Assembly: GCA_037441725.1 (NCBI GenBank)
Contig: JBBIRT010000034.1
Coordinates: forward strand, 1 to 25,468
From: JBBIRT01 sp037441725
GTDB taxonomy: Bacteria; Desulfobacterota; BSN033; UBA1163
Direction of reading: 5' to 3'
DNA: 25,468 nt
Shown here one piece after another: positions 1 through 7,610 of the stretch. Numbering within the stretch: position 1 is the stretch's first letter; every line of letters starts with the position of its first letter. Below the pieces are notes generated by a model, which saw nothing but the letters and a program-made list of their open reading frames with translations, had not been told where the DNA came from and did not search any database. The position numbers were made by a program, and so were the translations under genes.

Positions 1-23
1 TAAAGTTGGAAGAGAAGAAATAG
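1..23 (+). CDS. Possible 3' tail of an upstream gene, perhaps pstS (partial)
   Basis: One frame of the first bases reads Lys-Leu-Glu-Glu-Lys-Lys and stops at TAG (21-23), just before pstC1. Bases 1-12 are identical to 4372-4383, which lie at the pstS2/pstC2 junction. This suggests that the cut gene is the pstS of the first transporter set. A second frame also stays open past this point, so the reading frame is uncertain and nothing in so short a piece identifies the product by itself. Confidence 0.3.
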
Positions 24-27
24 ACGA

Positions 28-918
28 ATGCCTAAGAAGGGAATCCATAAAATTAAAGAGATGGCAATTGAGGGTTTGTTATTATTCAGTGCCCTCTCTT
101 CAATTTTCATTACTCTGAGCATTGTTTTCATCCTTTTCTATGAAGCCCTGGGTTTTTTTAAGGATATCTCTTTATTGGAGTTTCTTACTGGGAGACAATG
201 GACTCCTCTTTTTGCTAAACCCAAGTTTGGAATCTTACCTCTGGTCACAGGAACTTTGTTGGTTACTGGGATTGCAGTGCTGGTCGCCTTGCCTGTGGGA
301 ATTATTGTAGCAGTCTATCTGAGTGAATACGCACCATTTAAAATCAAAGAAGTTGCCAAACCTATTCTGGAACTCCTTGCTGCTATCCCTACTGTAGTTT
401 ATGGTTATTTTGCCCTTCTTTTTCTTACACCTATTTTACAAAAATTTATCCCGGACCTTTCAGGATTTAATGCCTTGAGTCCAGGAATCATCATGGGAAT
501 TATGATCATTCCCTATGTCAGCTCAGTGAGTGAGGATTCCATGAAAGCCGTTCCAATGCATATTCGAGAAGGATCCTATGCGATGGGTGCCACTAAACTC
601 CAAACTGCGTTTAGGGTTGTGATCCCTTCTGCCTTCTCCGGGATAGCAGCAGCCTTTATCATTGGAATTTCAAGGGCCATTGGTGAGACCATGGTCGTAG
701 CGATTGCTGCTGGAATGATGCCCAATCTGACCCTCAATCCAATAGAACCTATTCAGACCTTAACAGCGTATATTGTCGGAGTAAGCCTTGGAGATGTTCC
801 CCATGGAACAATCGAGTATAAAACCATTTTTGCTGCTGGCATAACACTATTTTTAATGACCCTTACTTTAAATATCATTGGATTTTGGTTCAGAAAGAGA
901 ATCCGGGAGGTTTACTAA
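28..918 (+). CDS. pstC: Phosphate ABC transporter permease PstC (first copy)
   Basis: Inner-membrane permease subunit that pairs with PstA to form the phosphate channel of the PstSCAB importer. The 296-aa protein has about six hydrophobic segments, beginning near residue 14. It carries the cytoplasmic coupling motif of binding-protein-dependent permeases (REGSYAMGATKLQTAF, about residues 180-195), followed by the PstC-typical SRAIGETM. Length is normal for the family. The ATG at 28 has only a weak purine-rich upstream sequence. pstA starts 3 bases after the stop codon. The protein is a diverged paralogue of PstC2 at 4377-5225 and belongs to the first of two tandem pst sets. It could carry a related oxyanion, but phosphate is by far the best fit given the phoU at the end of the locus. 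Confidence 0.93.
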   Translation: MPKKGIHKIKEMAIEGLLLFSALSSIFITLSIVFILFYEALGFFKDISLLEFLTGRQWTPLFAKPKFGILPLVTGTLLVTGIAVLVALPVGIIVAVYLSEYAPFKIKEVAKPILELLAAIPTVVYGYFALLFLTPILQKFIPDLSGFNALSPGIIMGIMIIPYVSSVSEDSMKAVPMHIREGSYAMGATKLQTAFRVVIPSAFSGIAAAFIIGISRAIGETMVVAIAAGMMPNLTLNPIEPIQTLTAYIVGVSLGDVPHGTIEYKTIFAAGITLFLMTLTLNIIGFWFRKRIREVY

Positions 919-921
919 TCC

Positions 922-1854
922 ATGTTTTCAAGTGATCATCCATCGATTCTTGAAGTAAGGAAAAGGATAGCTTTTAACAAAATCAAAGACTATATCTTTG
1001 GAATGATAGGCCTTCTGGCAACCCTGATTGGTTTTGTCCTTCTCTTTACATTATTTGTTGATCTTTTTGTTGATGGTCTCCCGAGAATAGGTTGGCAATT
1101 CTTCACCTCCTACCCATCTCGTTTCCCTGAAAAGGCCGGGATCCTTTCTGCATGGGTTGGAACGACTCTGGTCATGATTGTAACTGCTGCCACTGCTGTT
1201 CCATTAGGTATAGCCACAGGTATCTATTTAGAGGAGTATGGAAAGAAAAATTGGTTCACCCATCTCATCGAAATTAATATGAATAATCTTGCAGGAATTC
1301 CCTCTATTATCTATGGTCTTTTAGCCTTGGGACTCTTTGTCTATTTCTTAAAATTTGGGGAGAGCATTCTGACGGGTGGTTTAACTCTGGGCCTACTCAT
1401 CCTTCCCATGGTGGTGATTGCTACAAGGGAGTCTATTCGTGGAATTCCCAATTCCATTCGAGAAGCCTCTTATGCCTCAGGAGCCACGAAATGGCAAACC
1501 ATCAAGGACCACATCCTCCCCTATTCTTTTGGAGGGATTCTAACCGGGATGATCATCGGACTTTCCAGAGCTATCGGTGAGACGGCTCCAATCATTACAG
1601 TAGGGGCCTTGACCTTTATTGCCTTTCTTCCATCACCCCCTATTACCTCAGGATTCCCATTTATTTCATTTAAGTGGCTTCTTGATCCTTTCACAGTGAT
1701 GCCCATCCAGATGTTCAACTGGGTTTCAAGACCCCAGGCCTCGTTTCATCTGAATGCAGCGGCAGCAGGAATCGTCCTGCTTTTCATGACGCTCTTGATG
1801 AACGGATTTGCCATATACATGAGGTATAAATTCAGAAAAAGAATCAAGTGGTAA
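922..1854 (+). CDS. pstA: Phosphate ABC transporter permease PstA (first copy)
   Basis: Second inner-membrane permease of the Pst importer, partner of PstC1. The 310-aa protein has a first membrane segment near residues 28-50 and the permease coupling loop REASYASGATKWQTIKDHILP (about residues 177-197, shortened here to its recognisable core EASYASGATKWQT). The SRAIGETAPI stretch is characteristic of PstA rather than PstC. A GGGAGG ribosome-binding site lies at 905-910, 11 bases before the ATG. Length is at the long end of normal: there is a short hydrophilic N-terminal extension and an insertion between the last membrane segments. The stop codon overlaps the upstream alternative GTG start of pstB1, so the three genes are probably translated from one message. 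Confidence 0.93.
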   Translation: MFSSDHPSILEVRKRIAFNKIKDYIFGMIGLLATLIGFVLLFTLFVDLFVDGLPRIGWQFFTSYPSRFPEKAGILSAWVGTTLVMIVTAATAVPLGIATGIYLEEYGKKNWFTHLIEINMNNLAGIPSIIYGLLALGLFVYFLKFGESILTGGLTLGLLILPMVVIATRESIRGIPNSIREASYASGATKWQTIKDHILPYSFGGILTGMIIGLSRAIGETAPIITVGALTFIAFLPSPPITSGFPFISFKWLLDPFTVMPIQMFNWVSRPQASFHLNAAAAGIVLLFMTLLMNGFAIYMRYKFRKRIKW

Positions 1855-1874
1855 CTCAAATTGAGGATAATCTT

Positions 1875-2651
1875 ATGATCAGAATTTCCGAAAAACTAAA
1901 GGCGGAGGTAAAAAATCTAAATTTTTATTATGGGAGTTTCCAAGCTCTCAAGAATATTGATCTCCCTATCGCTGATAAAAAGATCACCGCCCTCATCGGA
2001 CCATCCGGTTGTGGAAAAACTACCTTTCTCCGATGCTTCAATCGGATGCATGATCTTTATCCCGAGAACCGATATGAAGGAGAAATCAGTCTATTTCCTG
2101 GGGGATTGAATATCATCAGCTCGAAAGTTGATCCCATTGAAGTTCGAATGCGGATCAGTATGGTCTTTCAAAAACCAAACCCCTTCCCAAAAACGATTGT
2201 GGAGAATGTGGCCTACGGCCTTCGGGTAAGAGGAGAAAAAAGGAAAGATTTTATTGTTGAAAAAGTGAAAAAGGCACTAAGACAGTCAGCCCTTTGGGAT
2301 GAAATGAAAGATAGGACCGATGACCTTGCCTTCAATCTTTCAGGGGGCCAACAGCAACGATTATGTATCGCAAGGGCACTGGCTACCGATCCCGAAATTC
2401 TTTTATTTGATGAGCCAACCTCTGCCCTCGATCCCACAGCCACCTCAAAAATTGAGGAACTGATTATGCAATTAAAGAAAGAGGTGACCATTATCATCGT
2501 CACCCATAATATGCAGCAGGCCGCAAGAGTTTCTGATTATACCGCTTTTATGTATTTGGGGGAGATCATTGAATTTGATAAAACCGATAAAATGTTTACC
2601 AAACCCTCCAAGAGATTGACCGAGGATTATATTACCGGACGGTTTGGTTAA
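1875..2651 (+). CDS. pstB: Phosphate ABC transporter ATPase PstB1 (canonical)
   Basis: Cytoplasmic ATPase that powers PstC1/PstA1. With the ATG at 1875 it has 258 aa. All ABC motifs are intact: Walker A GPSGCGKTT (42-50), Q-loop Gln99 in MVFQKPNPFP, signature LSGGQ (155-159), Walker B ILLFDE (175-180), and switch His211 in VTHN. The C-terminal TEDYITGRFG is the usual PstB ending. The frame is open back to a GTG at 1848 that overlaps pstA. I prefer ATG 1875 because GAGG at 1863-1866 lies 8 bases before it, while the GTG has no convincing ribosome-binding site. A gap of about 110 bases follows before pstB2. This is the reference against which the unusual PstB2 and PstB3 stand out. Confidence 0.93.
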   Translation: MIRISEKLKAEVKNLNFYYGSFQALKNIDLPIADKKITALIGPSGCGKTTFLRCFNRMHDLYPENRYEGEISLFPGGLNIISSKVDPIEVRMRISMVFQKPNPFPKTIVENVAYGLRVRGEKRKDFIVEKVKKALRQSALWDEMKDRTDDLAFNLSGGQQQRLCIARALATDPEILLFDEPTSALDPTATSKIEELIMQLKKEVTIIIVTHNMQQAARVSDYTAFMYLGEIIEFDKTDKMFTKPSKRLTEDYITGRFG

Positions 2652-2763
2652 GAGACCCAAACATGAACTGTTTCTATATCAAAAATATCTTGATTAAAAC
2701 ATCATAATCTGTTAGTTTCATCACGACAAACCGTTGAGTATCAATTCTTATAGTTAAGATTTC

Positions 2764-3534
2764 ATGATAGATTCTATTCAGTCCATTAAAATAGAAACTC
2801 AAGGTCTTCATTTCTATTATGGCTCTTTCCATGCCCTGAAAGATATTAACATTATGATCAGGGAACGCCAGATAACCGCTTTAATTGGGCCTTCGGGTTG
2901 TGGAAAATCGACTTTTCTCCGTACCCTCAACCGCTTAAACGAGCTCATTCCCAACACCCGGGTTGAAGGAATTGTAAAATTGGATGGGGAGGATATTTAT
3001 CAATCAGGGGTCGACGTGGTAGCTCTCAGACAGAGGGTTGGAATGGTTTTCCAGCGCCCCAATCCTTTTCCCAAAACCATTTTTGAGAATGTGGCCTTTG
3101 GGTTGAGGGTCCTTGGGGTTAGATCAAAAATTGAGATTGAAGAGAAGGTGGAGAAGAGTCTGAAATCTGCTGCCCTCTGGCAGGAAGTCTCTGATCGTCT
3201 CCATACAAATGCCTTAACCCTAACCCTTGGTCAACAACAACGCCTTTGCATTGCCCGAGTACTGGCCATTGAGCCAGAAGTCATTTTAATGGACGAGCCC
3301 TGTTCAGCTCTTGATCCTCTGGCAACCCAAAAGATAGAAGAACTGATGCAGGAGCTAAAAGAAAAATATACGATCGTGATTGTCACCCATAACATGCAAC
3401 AAGCAGCCCGAACCTCAGATTGGACAGGATTTTTCCTTTTGGGAGAATTATTAGAATATGGTCCAACTGGAGATGTATTCACTCGACCAAAGGATAAGCG
3501 GACAGAGAATTATGTAACTGGAAGATATGGATAG
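2764..3534 (+). CDS. pstB: Phosphate ABC transporter ATPase PstB2 with degenerate signature motif
   Basis: A 256-aa PstB paralogue. Walker A GPSGCGKST (42-50), Q-loop Gln97 in MVFQRPNPFP, Walker B VILMDE (173-178) and switch His209 are intact. The ABC signature, aligned on the invariant GQQQR that follows, reads LTLGQ (153-157) where PstB1 and PstB3 have LSGGQ. The change is encoded by codons 3220-3234 and leaves the frame open, so it is not decay by frameshift. In ABC proteins the signature contacts the ATP held by the partner subunit; similar departures mark non-hydrolysing sites in heterodimers such as TAP1/TAP2. The gene heads the second pst set, overlaps pstS2 by 8 bases, and is separated from pstB1 by an untranslated gap. 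It probably encodes one half of a PstB2/PstB3 ATPase pair (inference). Confidence 0.9.
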   Translation: MIDSIQSIKIETQGLHFYYGSFHALKDINIMIRERQITALIGPSGCGKSTFLRTLNRLNELIPNTRVEGIVKLDGEDIYQSGVDVVALRQRVGMVFQRPNPFPKTIFENVAFGLRVLGVRSKIEIEEKVEKSLKSAALWQEVSDRLHTNALTLTLGQQQRLCIARVLAIEPEVILMDEPCSALDPLATQKIEELMQELKEKYTIVIVTHNMQQAARTSDWTGFFLLGELLEYGPTGDVFTRPKDKRTENYVTGRYG

Positions 3535-4402
3535 ACAAATTCAAAATTCAAAATTAAAGATTCAAAATTTAGGGATTTTAGTTTTTCTTCTGATGCTATC
3601 CTTGATTCTTGGTAGCGGAGGATGCCAACGATCAAAGGCAGGGATTACGGTTGCTGGATCAACTTCAGTGGAGCCTTTTGCTGAATTGTTAGCAGAAGAA
3701 TATATGATTAGAAATCCTCATTCTCACATCTATGTTCAGGGAGGAGGTTCAACAGCAGGAATTGAGGCCGTACGGAGCCATGCAGCCAATATTGGGATGT
3801 CTTCTCGTTCTCTAATGGGGACAGAGAAATCTCTCTATGCAGTTACCATAGCCAAGGATGCTATTGCCATCATCATCCATCCGAGGAATCCCGTTGAAGA
3901 TCTATCCTTAGAAAAAGTCAGGGAGGTTTTTTCAGGAAGAATTAGAAATTGGAAAGAGATAGGAGGACAGGATCATCCCATCATCCTTGTCACACGGGAG
4001 GAAGGATCAGGAACACGGGAAGCCTTTCAGAAGTTGGTGATGGGAGAGGAAGAGATCAGTCTGGAAGCCCTGGTACAGGATTCCAATGGCGCGATTCGTC
4101 AGGTTGTATCAGGGGATCCTAACGCAATTGGTTATATCTCTCTTGGCTTGGTCAATGAAAAGGTAAAGGCCCTCCGAATTTCTGGGGTAGAGCCTAATGT
4201 AAAGAATATTGAAAGTGGGCGTTATCATCTGGTCCGACCCTTTCTTTTTGTTTTTAATGGTGAACCCACTGGTGAAGCCAAAGCCTTTTTAGATTTTGTG
4301 ATCTGCCCAGAGGCACAAGAGCTTCTGTGCAAAGAAGGTTTGATTTCAATCCTATCCACATCTTCGGAGGGTAAAGTTGGAAGTCAAAGAAAAGGTTATT
4401 GA
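3527..4402 (+). CDS. pstS: Phosphate-binding lipoprotein PstS
   Basis: Periplasmic phosphate-binding protein that feeds PstC2/PstA2. The 291-aa protein starts with a basic stretch, a hydrophobic core (about 16-30) and a lipobox-like SGGC with Cys33 as the probable lipidated residue. Phosphate-site segments of the family are visible: AGSTSVEPF (43-51), QGGGSTAG (71-78), IGMSSR (89-94) and REEGSGTREAF (157-167). The ATG at 3527 overlaps the end of pstB2 by 8 bases. The first residues after Met are encoded by an AT-rich minirepeat (about 3538-3570) that looks inserted ahead of the signal peptide. The 3' end overlaps pstC2 by 26 bases, so translation of the two is probably coupled. Confidence 0.93.
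   Translation: MDRQIQNSKLKIQNLGILVFLLMLSLILGSGGCQRSKAGITVAGSTSVEPFAELLAEEYMIRNPHSHIYVQGGGSTAGIEAVRSHAANIGMSSRSLMGTEKSLYAVTIAKDAIAIIIHPRNPVEDLSLEKVREVFSGRIRNWKEIGGQDHPIILVTREEGSGTREAFQKLVMGEEEISLEALVQDSNGAIRQVVSGDPNAIGYISLGLVNEKVKALRISGVEPNVKNIESGRYHLVRPFLFVFNGEPTGEAKAFLDFVICPEAQELLCKEGLISILSTSSEGKVGSQRKGY
3538..3570 (+). repeat. ATTCAAAATT-type minirepeat at the start of pstS
   Basis: Three near-copies of a 10-base unit ATTCAAAATT run in tandem and encode residues 4-14 of PstS (QIQNSKLKIQN). A related stretch on the - strand codes for the first residues of GspK (about 17640-17678). The unit resembles AT-rich dispersed repeats that I recall from several bacterial phyla (from memory, not checked). 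Confidence 0.5.
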
Positions 4403-5225
4403 AAAGATTCTTCTTCTGATTGCTTTATCATCCATTTCAATTCTGACTCTAATCGCCCTATTCATCTTTGGTGAAGGTCTCCCGTTTATCTGGAAATTTG
4501 GACCGATTGATTTCCTTTTTGGAAAACGCTGGGTTCCGAGTCATGGAGAGTTTGGCATCTTTCCGATGATCGTGGGTTCTTTCTGGGTAACCGTTGGGGC
4601 CCTCCTCTTAGGCATCCCCCTCGGATTGGCCTGTGCCATCTTTCTCTGTGAATGGATCCCTCCATTGGCTGCAATGTTCCTGAGGCCTGCCATTCAGTTA
4701 TTAGCAGCCATTCCCTCAGTGATTTACGGATTCTGGGGATTAATGGTCCTGGTTCCCCTTGTCAGAAATTACCTTGGAGGATCTGGGTTAAGTATCTTTT
4801 CCGGCTCCATCATTCTTGGGTTTATGATCCTTCCTACAATCATCAGTATTTCAGAGGATTCCTTAAGGGCGTTACCCCCATCCTACAAGGCCGGGGCCTT
4901 TGCCCTGGGTGCGACTCACTGGCAAACCATCTGGCGTGTGTTGGTCCCTGCGGCCCGCTCAGGAATTGTGGCAAGCATCATTTTAGGCATGGGCCGCGCA
5001 ATTGGAGAGACCATGGCCATGATCATGATTCTTGGAAATGCAGTAAAACTACCAACCTCCTTTCTTGACTCGGCCAGGACATTAACGACGAATATTGGGA
5101 TTGAAATGGGTTATGCATCAGGTGACCACCGTCAAGCCCTTTTTGCAACAGGTGTGATTCTCTTCTTTATTATTATGATCCTTAATTCATCTGCCATCCT
5201 TCTTTCAAGGAGGAGGATCGGATGA
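4377..5225 (+). CDS. pstC: Phosphate ABC transporter permease PstC (second copy)
   Basis: Inner-membrane permease of the second Pst set, 282 aa, with about six membrane segments. It carries the coupling loop YKAGAFALGATHWQTIWRV (about residues 172-190) and the PstC-typical GRAIGETMAM. The start is a TTG at 4377 inside the end of pstS2, supported by GGAGGG at 4366-4371 five bases upstream; no ATG or GTG fits better. The gene ends in an ATGA overlap with pstA2, and an AGGAGG precedes that junction. It is clearly diverged from PstC1, so the duplication is old or the two sets came from different sources. It is likely to pair with PstA2, energised by PstB3 and possibly PstB2. Confidence 0.92.
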   Translation: MEVKEKVIEKILLLIALSSISILTLIALFIFGEGLPFIWKFGPIDFLFGKRWVPSHGEFGIFPMIVGSFWVTVGALLLGIPLGLACAIFLCEWIPPLAAMFLRPAIQLLAAIPSVIYGFWGLMVLVPLVRNYLGGSGLSIFSGSIILGFMILPTIISISEDSLRALPPSYKAGAFALGATHWQTIWRVLVPAARSGIVASIILGMGRAIGETMAMIMILGNAVKLPTSFLDSARTLTTNIGIEMGYASGDHRQALFATGVILFFIIMILNSSAILLSRRRIG

Positions 5226-6064
5226 GATCAAATCGATTTCGATTTCTGACTCAGAGTCTTGCAAAAACACTCATCTGGGCGGCTGCCCTTTCGACAATTG
5301 CTGTAATGATCCTCATCCTATTACAGATTCTTGTGGAGGGTCTTCCCGATCTTCGATTTAGCTTCTTTTTTGAATCACCCAAAAGCATGGGCAGAGAGGG
5401 AGGAATCCTCACCACCATCATCGGAACTGTTGCACTAACCTTAGTCGCAATCATCGTAGCCACTCCTCTCGGAGTGGGGACGGCCATCTTTCTGAGGGAA
5501 TATACCCGTGAAAGCAGAATCAGTCGGGTGATTCGTTTTGGAACAGATTGCTTGGCAGGAGTCCCTTCTATCATCTTTGGTCTCTTTGGATTCGTCTTCT
5601 TTGTCATCTTCCTAAATATGGGATGGTCAATCCTCTCAGGAGGGTTAACCCTGGCCGCAATGATCTTACCTACCATCATCTGTACCACAGAAGAAGCCAT
5701 CAAAACCATTCCCTATTCCTATCGTGAAGTCAGTTACTCCTTAGGTGGAACGAAATGGCAGACTGTCACCCGTGCAGTTCTTCCAAGTGCATTACCTGGA
5801 ATATTTACAGGAATTATTCTAAGTGTGGGTCGAAGTATTGGGGAGACGGCTGCAATTATTTTAACCGCTGGCTCTTCCCTGGTTATGCCCACCTCCCTTT
5901 TCTCACCCATCCGTACGATGGCCGTCCATTTCTATATCCTTGCCCGCGAGGGAATTTCAATGGAGATGGCCTATCGGACAGGTGCAACGTTAATCCTAAT
6001 TGTCCTATTTGTTAATACCATTGCTAACTTCTTATTAAATCGATATATCCGGCATCGAATTTAG
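5222..6064 (+). CDS. pstA: Phosphate ABC transporter permease PstA (second copy)
   Basis: Inner-membrane permease partner of PstC2, 280 aa. It has about six hydrophobic segments, the first near residues 15-38. The coupling loop YREVSYSLGGTKWQTVTRAVLP covers about residues 166-187 (core SYSLGGTKWQT). The GRSIGETAAIILTAG stretch is typical of PstA. It starts in a 4-base ATGA overlap with pstC2 behind a strong purine-rich ribosome-binding site (AAGGAGGAGG). pstB3 follows 11 bases after the stop codon. The family's usual length is preserved and no damage is visible. Confidence 0.92.
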   Translation: MRSNRFRFLTQSLAKTLIWAAALSTIAVMILILLQILVEGLPDLRFSFFFESPKSMGREGGILTTIIGTVALTLVAIIVATPLGVGTAIFLREYTRESRISRVIRFGTDCLAGVPSIIFGLFGFVFFVIFLNMGWSILSGGLTLAAMILPTIICTTEEAIKTIPYSYREVSYSLGGTKWQTVTRAVLPSALPGIFTGIILSVGRSIGETAAIILTAGSSLVMPTSLFSPIRTMAVHFYILAREGISMEMAYRTGATLILIVLFVNTIANFLLNRYIRHRI

Positions 6065-6075
6065 GGGAAGAATTT

Positions 6076-6834
6076 ATGGACCGAGAAAATAAAATGGTCA
6101 TCCATCAATTCAGTTTCTTTTATGACTCGATTCAGGCCCTAAAAAATATTGAATTGAGCGTTAGACCCAATGAGATATTCACCATCTTTGGGCCTGCGCG
6201 GAGTGGAAAAACCACTCTTTTAAAGAGTCTTAATCGTCTGACAGATTTGATCTACGGAGCAAAGCATACCGGAACGATCTTCTTAGATGGAAAAGATATC
6301 TATGATCCCTATATGATCCTTACCCAATTGAGGAGAAGGGTGGGATTTGTTTTTGATCTCCCTATCCACCTTCCCATATCAATCTATGAAAATGTAGCTT
6401 ATGGTCCCAAATTGAGCGGAAAGAATAAAAAATCTCTGTCAGAAACAGTAGAAAAGGCCTTACGTTCTGCTGCCCTCTGGGAAGAGGTAAAGGATCGCCT
6501 CCATACCTCAGCTCTTCGACTTTCTGGTGGGCAACAACAGAGATTATGCATTGCTCGAATCTTAGCTTTAGAACCAGAAGTTCTACTCCTCGATGAACCC
6601 TGTTCGGGGTTGGACCCCATTTCAACTGCAAGTATTGAAGAGACCCTCATTCAATTGAAAAAGGATTATACCATCATTCTTGTTCCCCACAATATCCAGC
6701 AGGCCTCTCGGGTAGCGGATCGGGCAGGCTTCTTCTTAAATGGAGAGCTCATCGAAGAAGGCTCTGCATACCAAATCTTTACCAAACCCAAAAAGAAACA
6801 AACAGAAGATTATATCACTGGTCGTTTCGGGTAA
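6076..6834 (+). CDS. pstB: Phosphate ABC transporter ATPase PstB3 with altered Q-loop and Walker A
   Basis: A 252-aa PstB paralogue. The signature LSGGQ (149-153), Walker B VLLLDE (169-174) and switch His205 (in VPHN rather than VTHN) are present. The Walker A is GPARSGKTT (39-47): it keeps the GKT but has ARS where PstB1 and PstB2 have SGC. The Q-loop segment reads FVFDLPIHLP (91-100) where the paralogues have MVFQ(K/R)PNPFP, so Asp94 replaces the Gln that contacts the catalytic metal and water and couples to the permease. The frame is complete and ends with the standard TEDYITGRFG, so the gene seems selected, not decaying. It lies between pstA2 and phoU. It probably supplies the degenerate nucleotide site in a pair with PstB2 (inference). 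Confidence 0.9.
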   Translation: MDRENKMVIHQFSFFYDSIQALKNIELSVRPNEIFTIFGPARSGKTTLLKSLNRLTDLIYGAKHTGTIFLDGKDIYDPYMILTQLRRRVGFVFDLPIHLPISIYENVAYGPKLSGKNKKSLSETVEKALRSAALWEEVKDRLHTSALRLSGGQQQRLCIARILALEPEVLLLDEPCSGLDPISTASIEETLIQLKKDYTIILVPHNIQQASRVADRAGFFLNGELIEEGSAYQIFTKPKKKQTEDYITGRFG

Positions 6835-6871
6835 ATATGATCTGTGTAATCATTTAAAAAAGGAGAATCTT

Positions 6872-7552
6872 ATGGTCACAGAAACCCACTTTCAAAAGGA
6901 ATTGGAGGAGCTGAAAGAGAAACTCTTAAAGATGGCTGCAATGGTAGAAGAGGCGATCCGCGATTCTGTTCAATCTCTGGTCAAGAGAGACTCTGATCTC
7001 GCTCAGAAGGCGTTTGAGAGAGAGGATGGGATTAATAAAATGGAGATCACCATCGATGAGATGTGTTTAAAGCTTCTTGCTTTAAGACAACCCATGGCGG
7101 CTGACCTCCGCTTCATCACCTCAGCCATGAAGATCGTCACGGATCTGGAACGGATGGGAGATCAGGCAGTCAACATTGCAGAAAGGGCAATCTCATTGAA
7201 CCAGGAGCCCCAATTGAAACCCTATATCGATATTCCAAGGATGGCGGAGATTGCACAATCGATGGTCAAGGATGGCTTGGATGCCTTTGTCAACCGAGAT
7301 TCCAAGTTGGCCCGCTCCGTTTGTGAAAGGGATGACATAGTGGATGGATTAAACGACCAGGTGGTGAGAGAACTTCTAACGTACATGATGTCCGATCCAA
7401 AGACCATTACACGAGCAGTCCATCTGATGATCGTTGCCCGATGCCTCGAAAGGATTGCAGACCATGCTACAAACATTGCTGAAGATATCATCTTTATGGT
7501 CGACGCGCTGGTCATCAAACATCACGCTGATGTTGAGGGAGAGCGGGCATAG
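6872..7552 (+). CDS. phoU: Phosphate-signalling protein PhoU
   Basis: Cytoplasmic negative regulator that links Pst transporter activity to the PhoR/PhoB response. The 226-aa, all-helical protein has the two PhoU repeats, each with the metal-cluster motif: ERMGDQAVNIAER (about residues 93-105) and LERIADHATNIAED (about 194-207). ATG 6872 is chosen because AGGAG at 6861-6865 stands 6 bases before it and the resulting length fits the family; the frame is open further upstream into pstB3. It lies 37 bases after pstB3, the usual last position of a pst operon. No phoB or phoR is present in the window. Confidence 0.95.
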   Translation: MVTETHFQKELEELKEKLLKMAAMVEEAIRDSVQSLVKRDSDLAQKAFEREDGINKMEITIDEMCLKLLALRQPMAADLRFITSAMKIVTDLERMGDQAVNIAERAISLNQEPQLKPYIDIPRMAEIAQSMVKDGLDAFVNRDSKLARSVCERDDIVDGLNDQVVRELLTYMMSDPKTITRAVHLMIVARCLERIADHATNIAEDIIFMVDALVIKHHADVEGERA

Positions 7553-7610
7553 AGTATAAGATTTGATTCCATTCCCTATACCCTTTGCCTCGTGTGATGA
7601 GGAATTCGTG

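Noticed and set aside
2652..2763. Promoter or Pho box between pstB1 and pstB2
   Set aside because: The gap is AT-rich, with TTGATT and CTGTT-like fragments, but I could not find a convincing -35/-10 pair or the repeated 7-mers of a Pho box.
5251..5709. 152-aa open frame on the - strand inside pstA2
   Set aside because: It lies antisense to a well-supported permease gene, and its composition (many Arg, Met, Ile and Pro) is that of a shadow of membrane-protein codons.
6740..6871. Longer N-terminus for PhoU starting inside pstB3
   Set aside because: The extension does not look like PhoU, overlaps the conserved end of pstB3, and the ATG at 6872 has a clear AGGAG site and gives the normal length.
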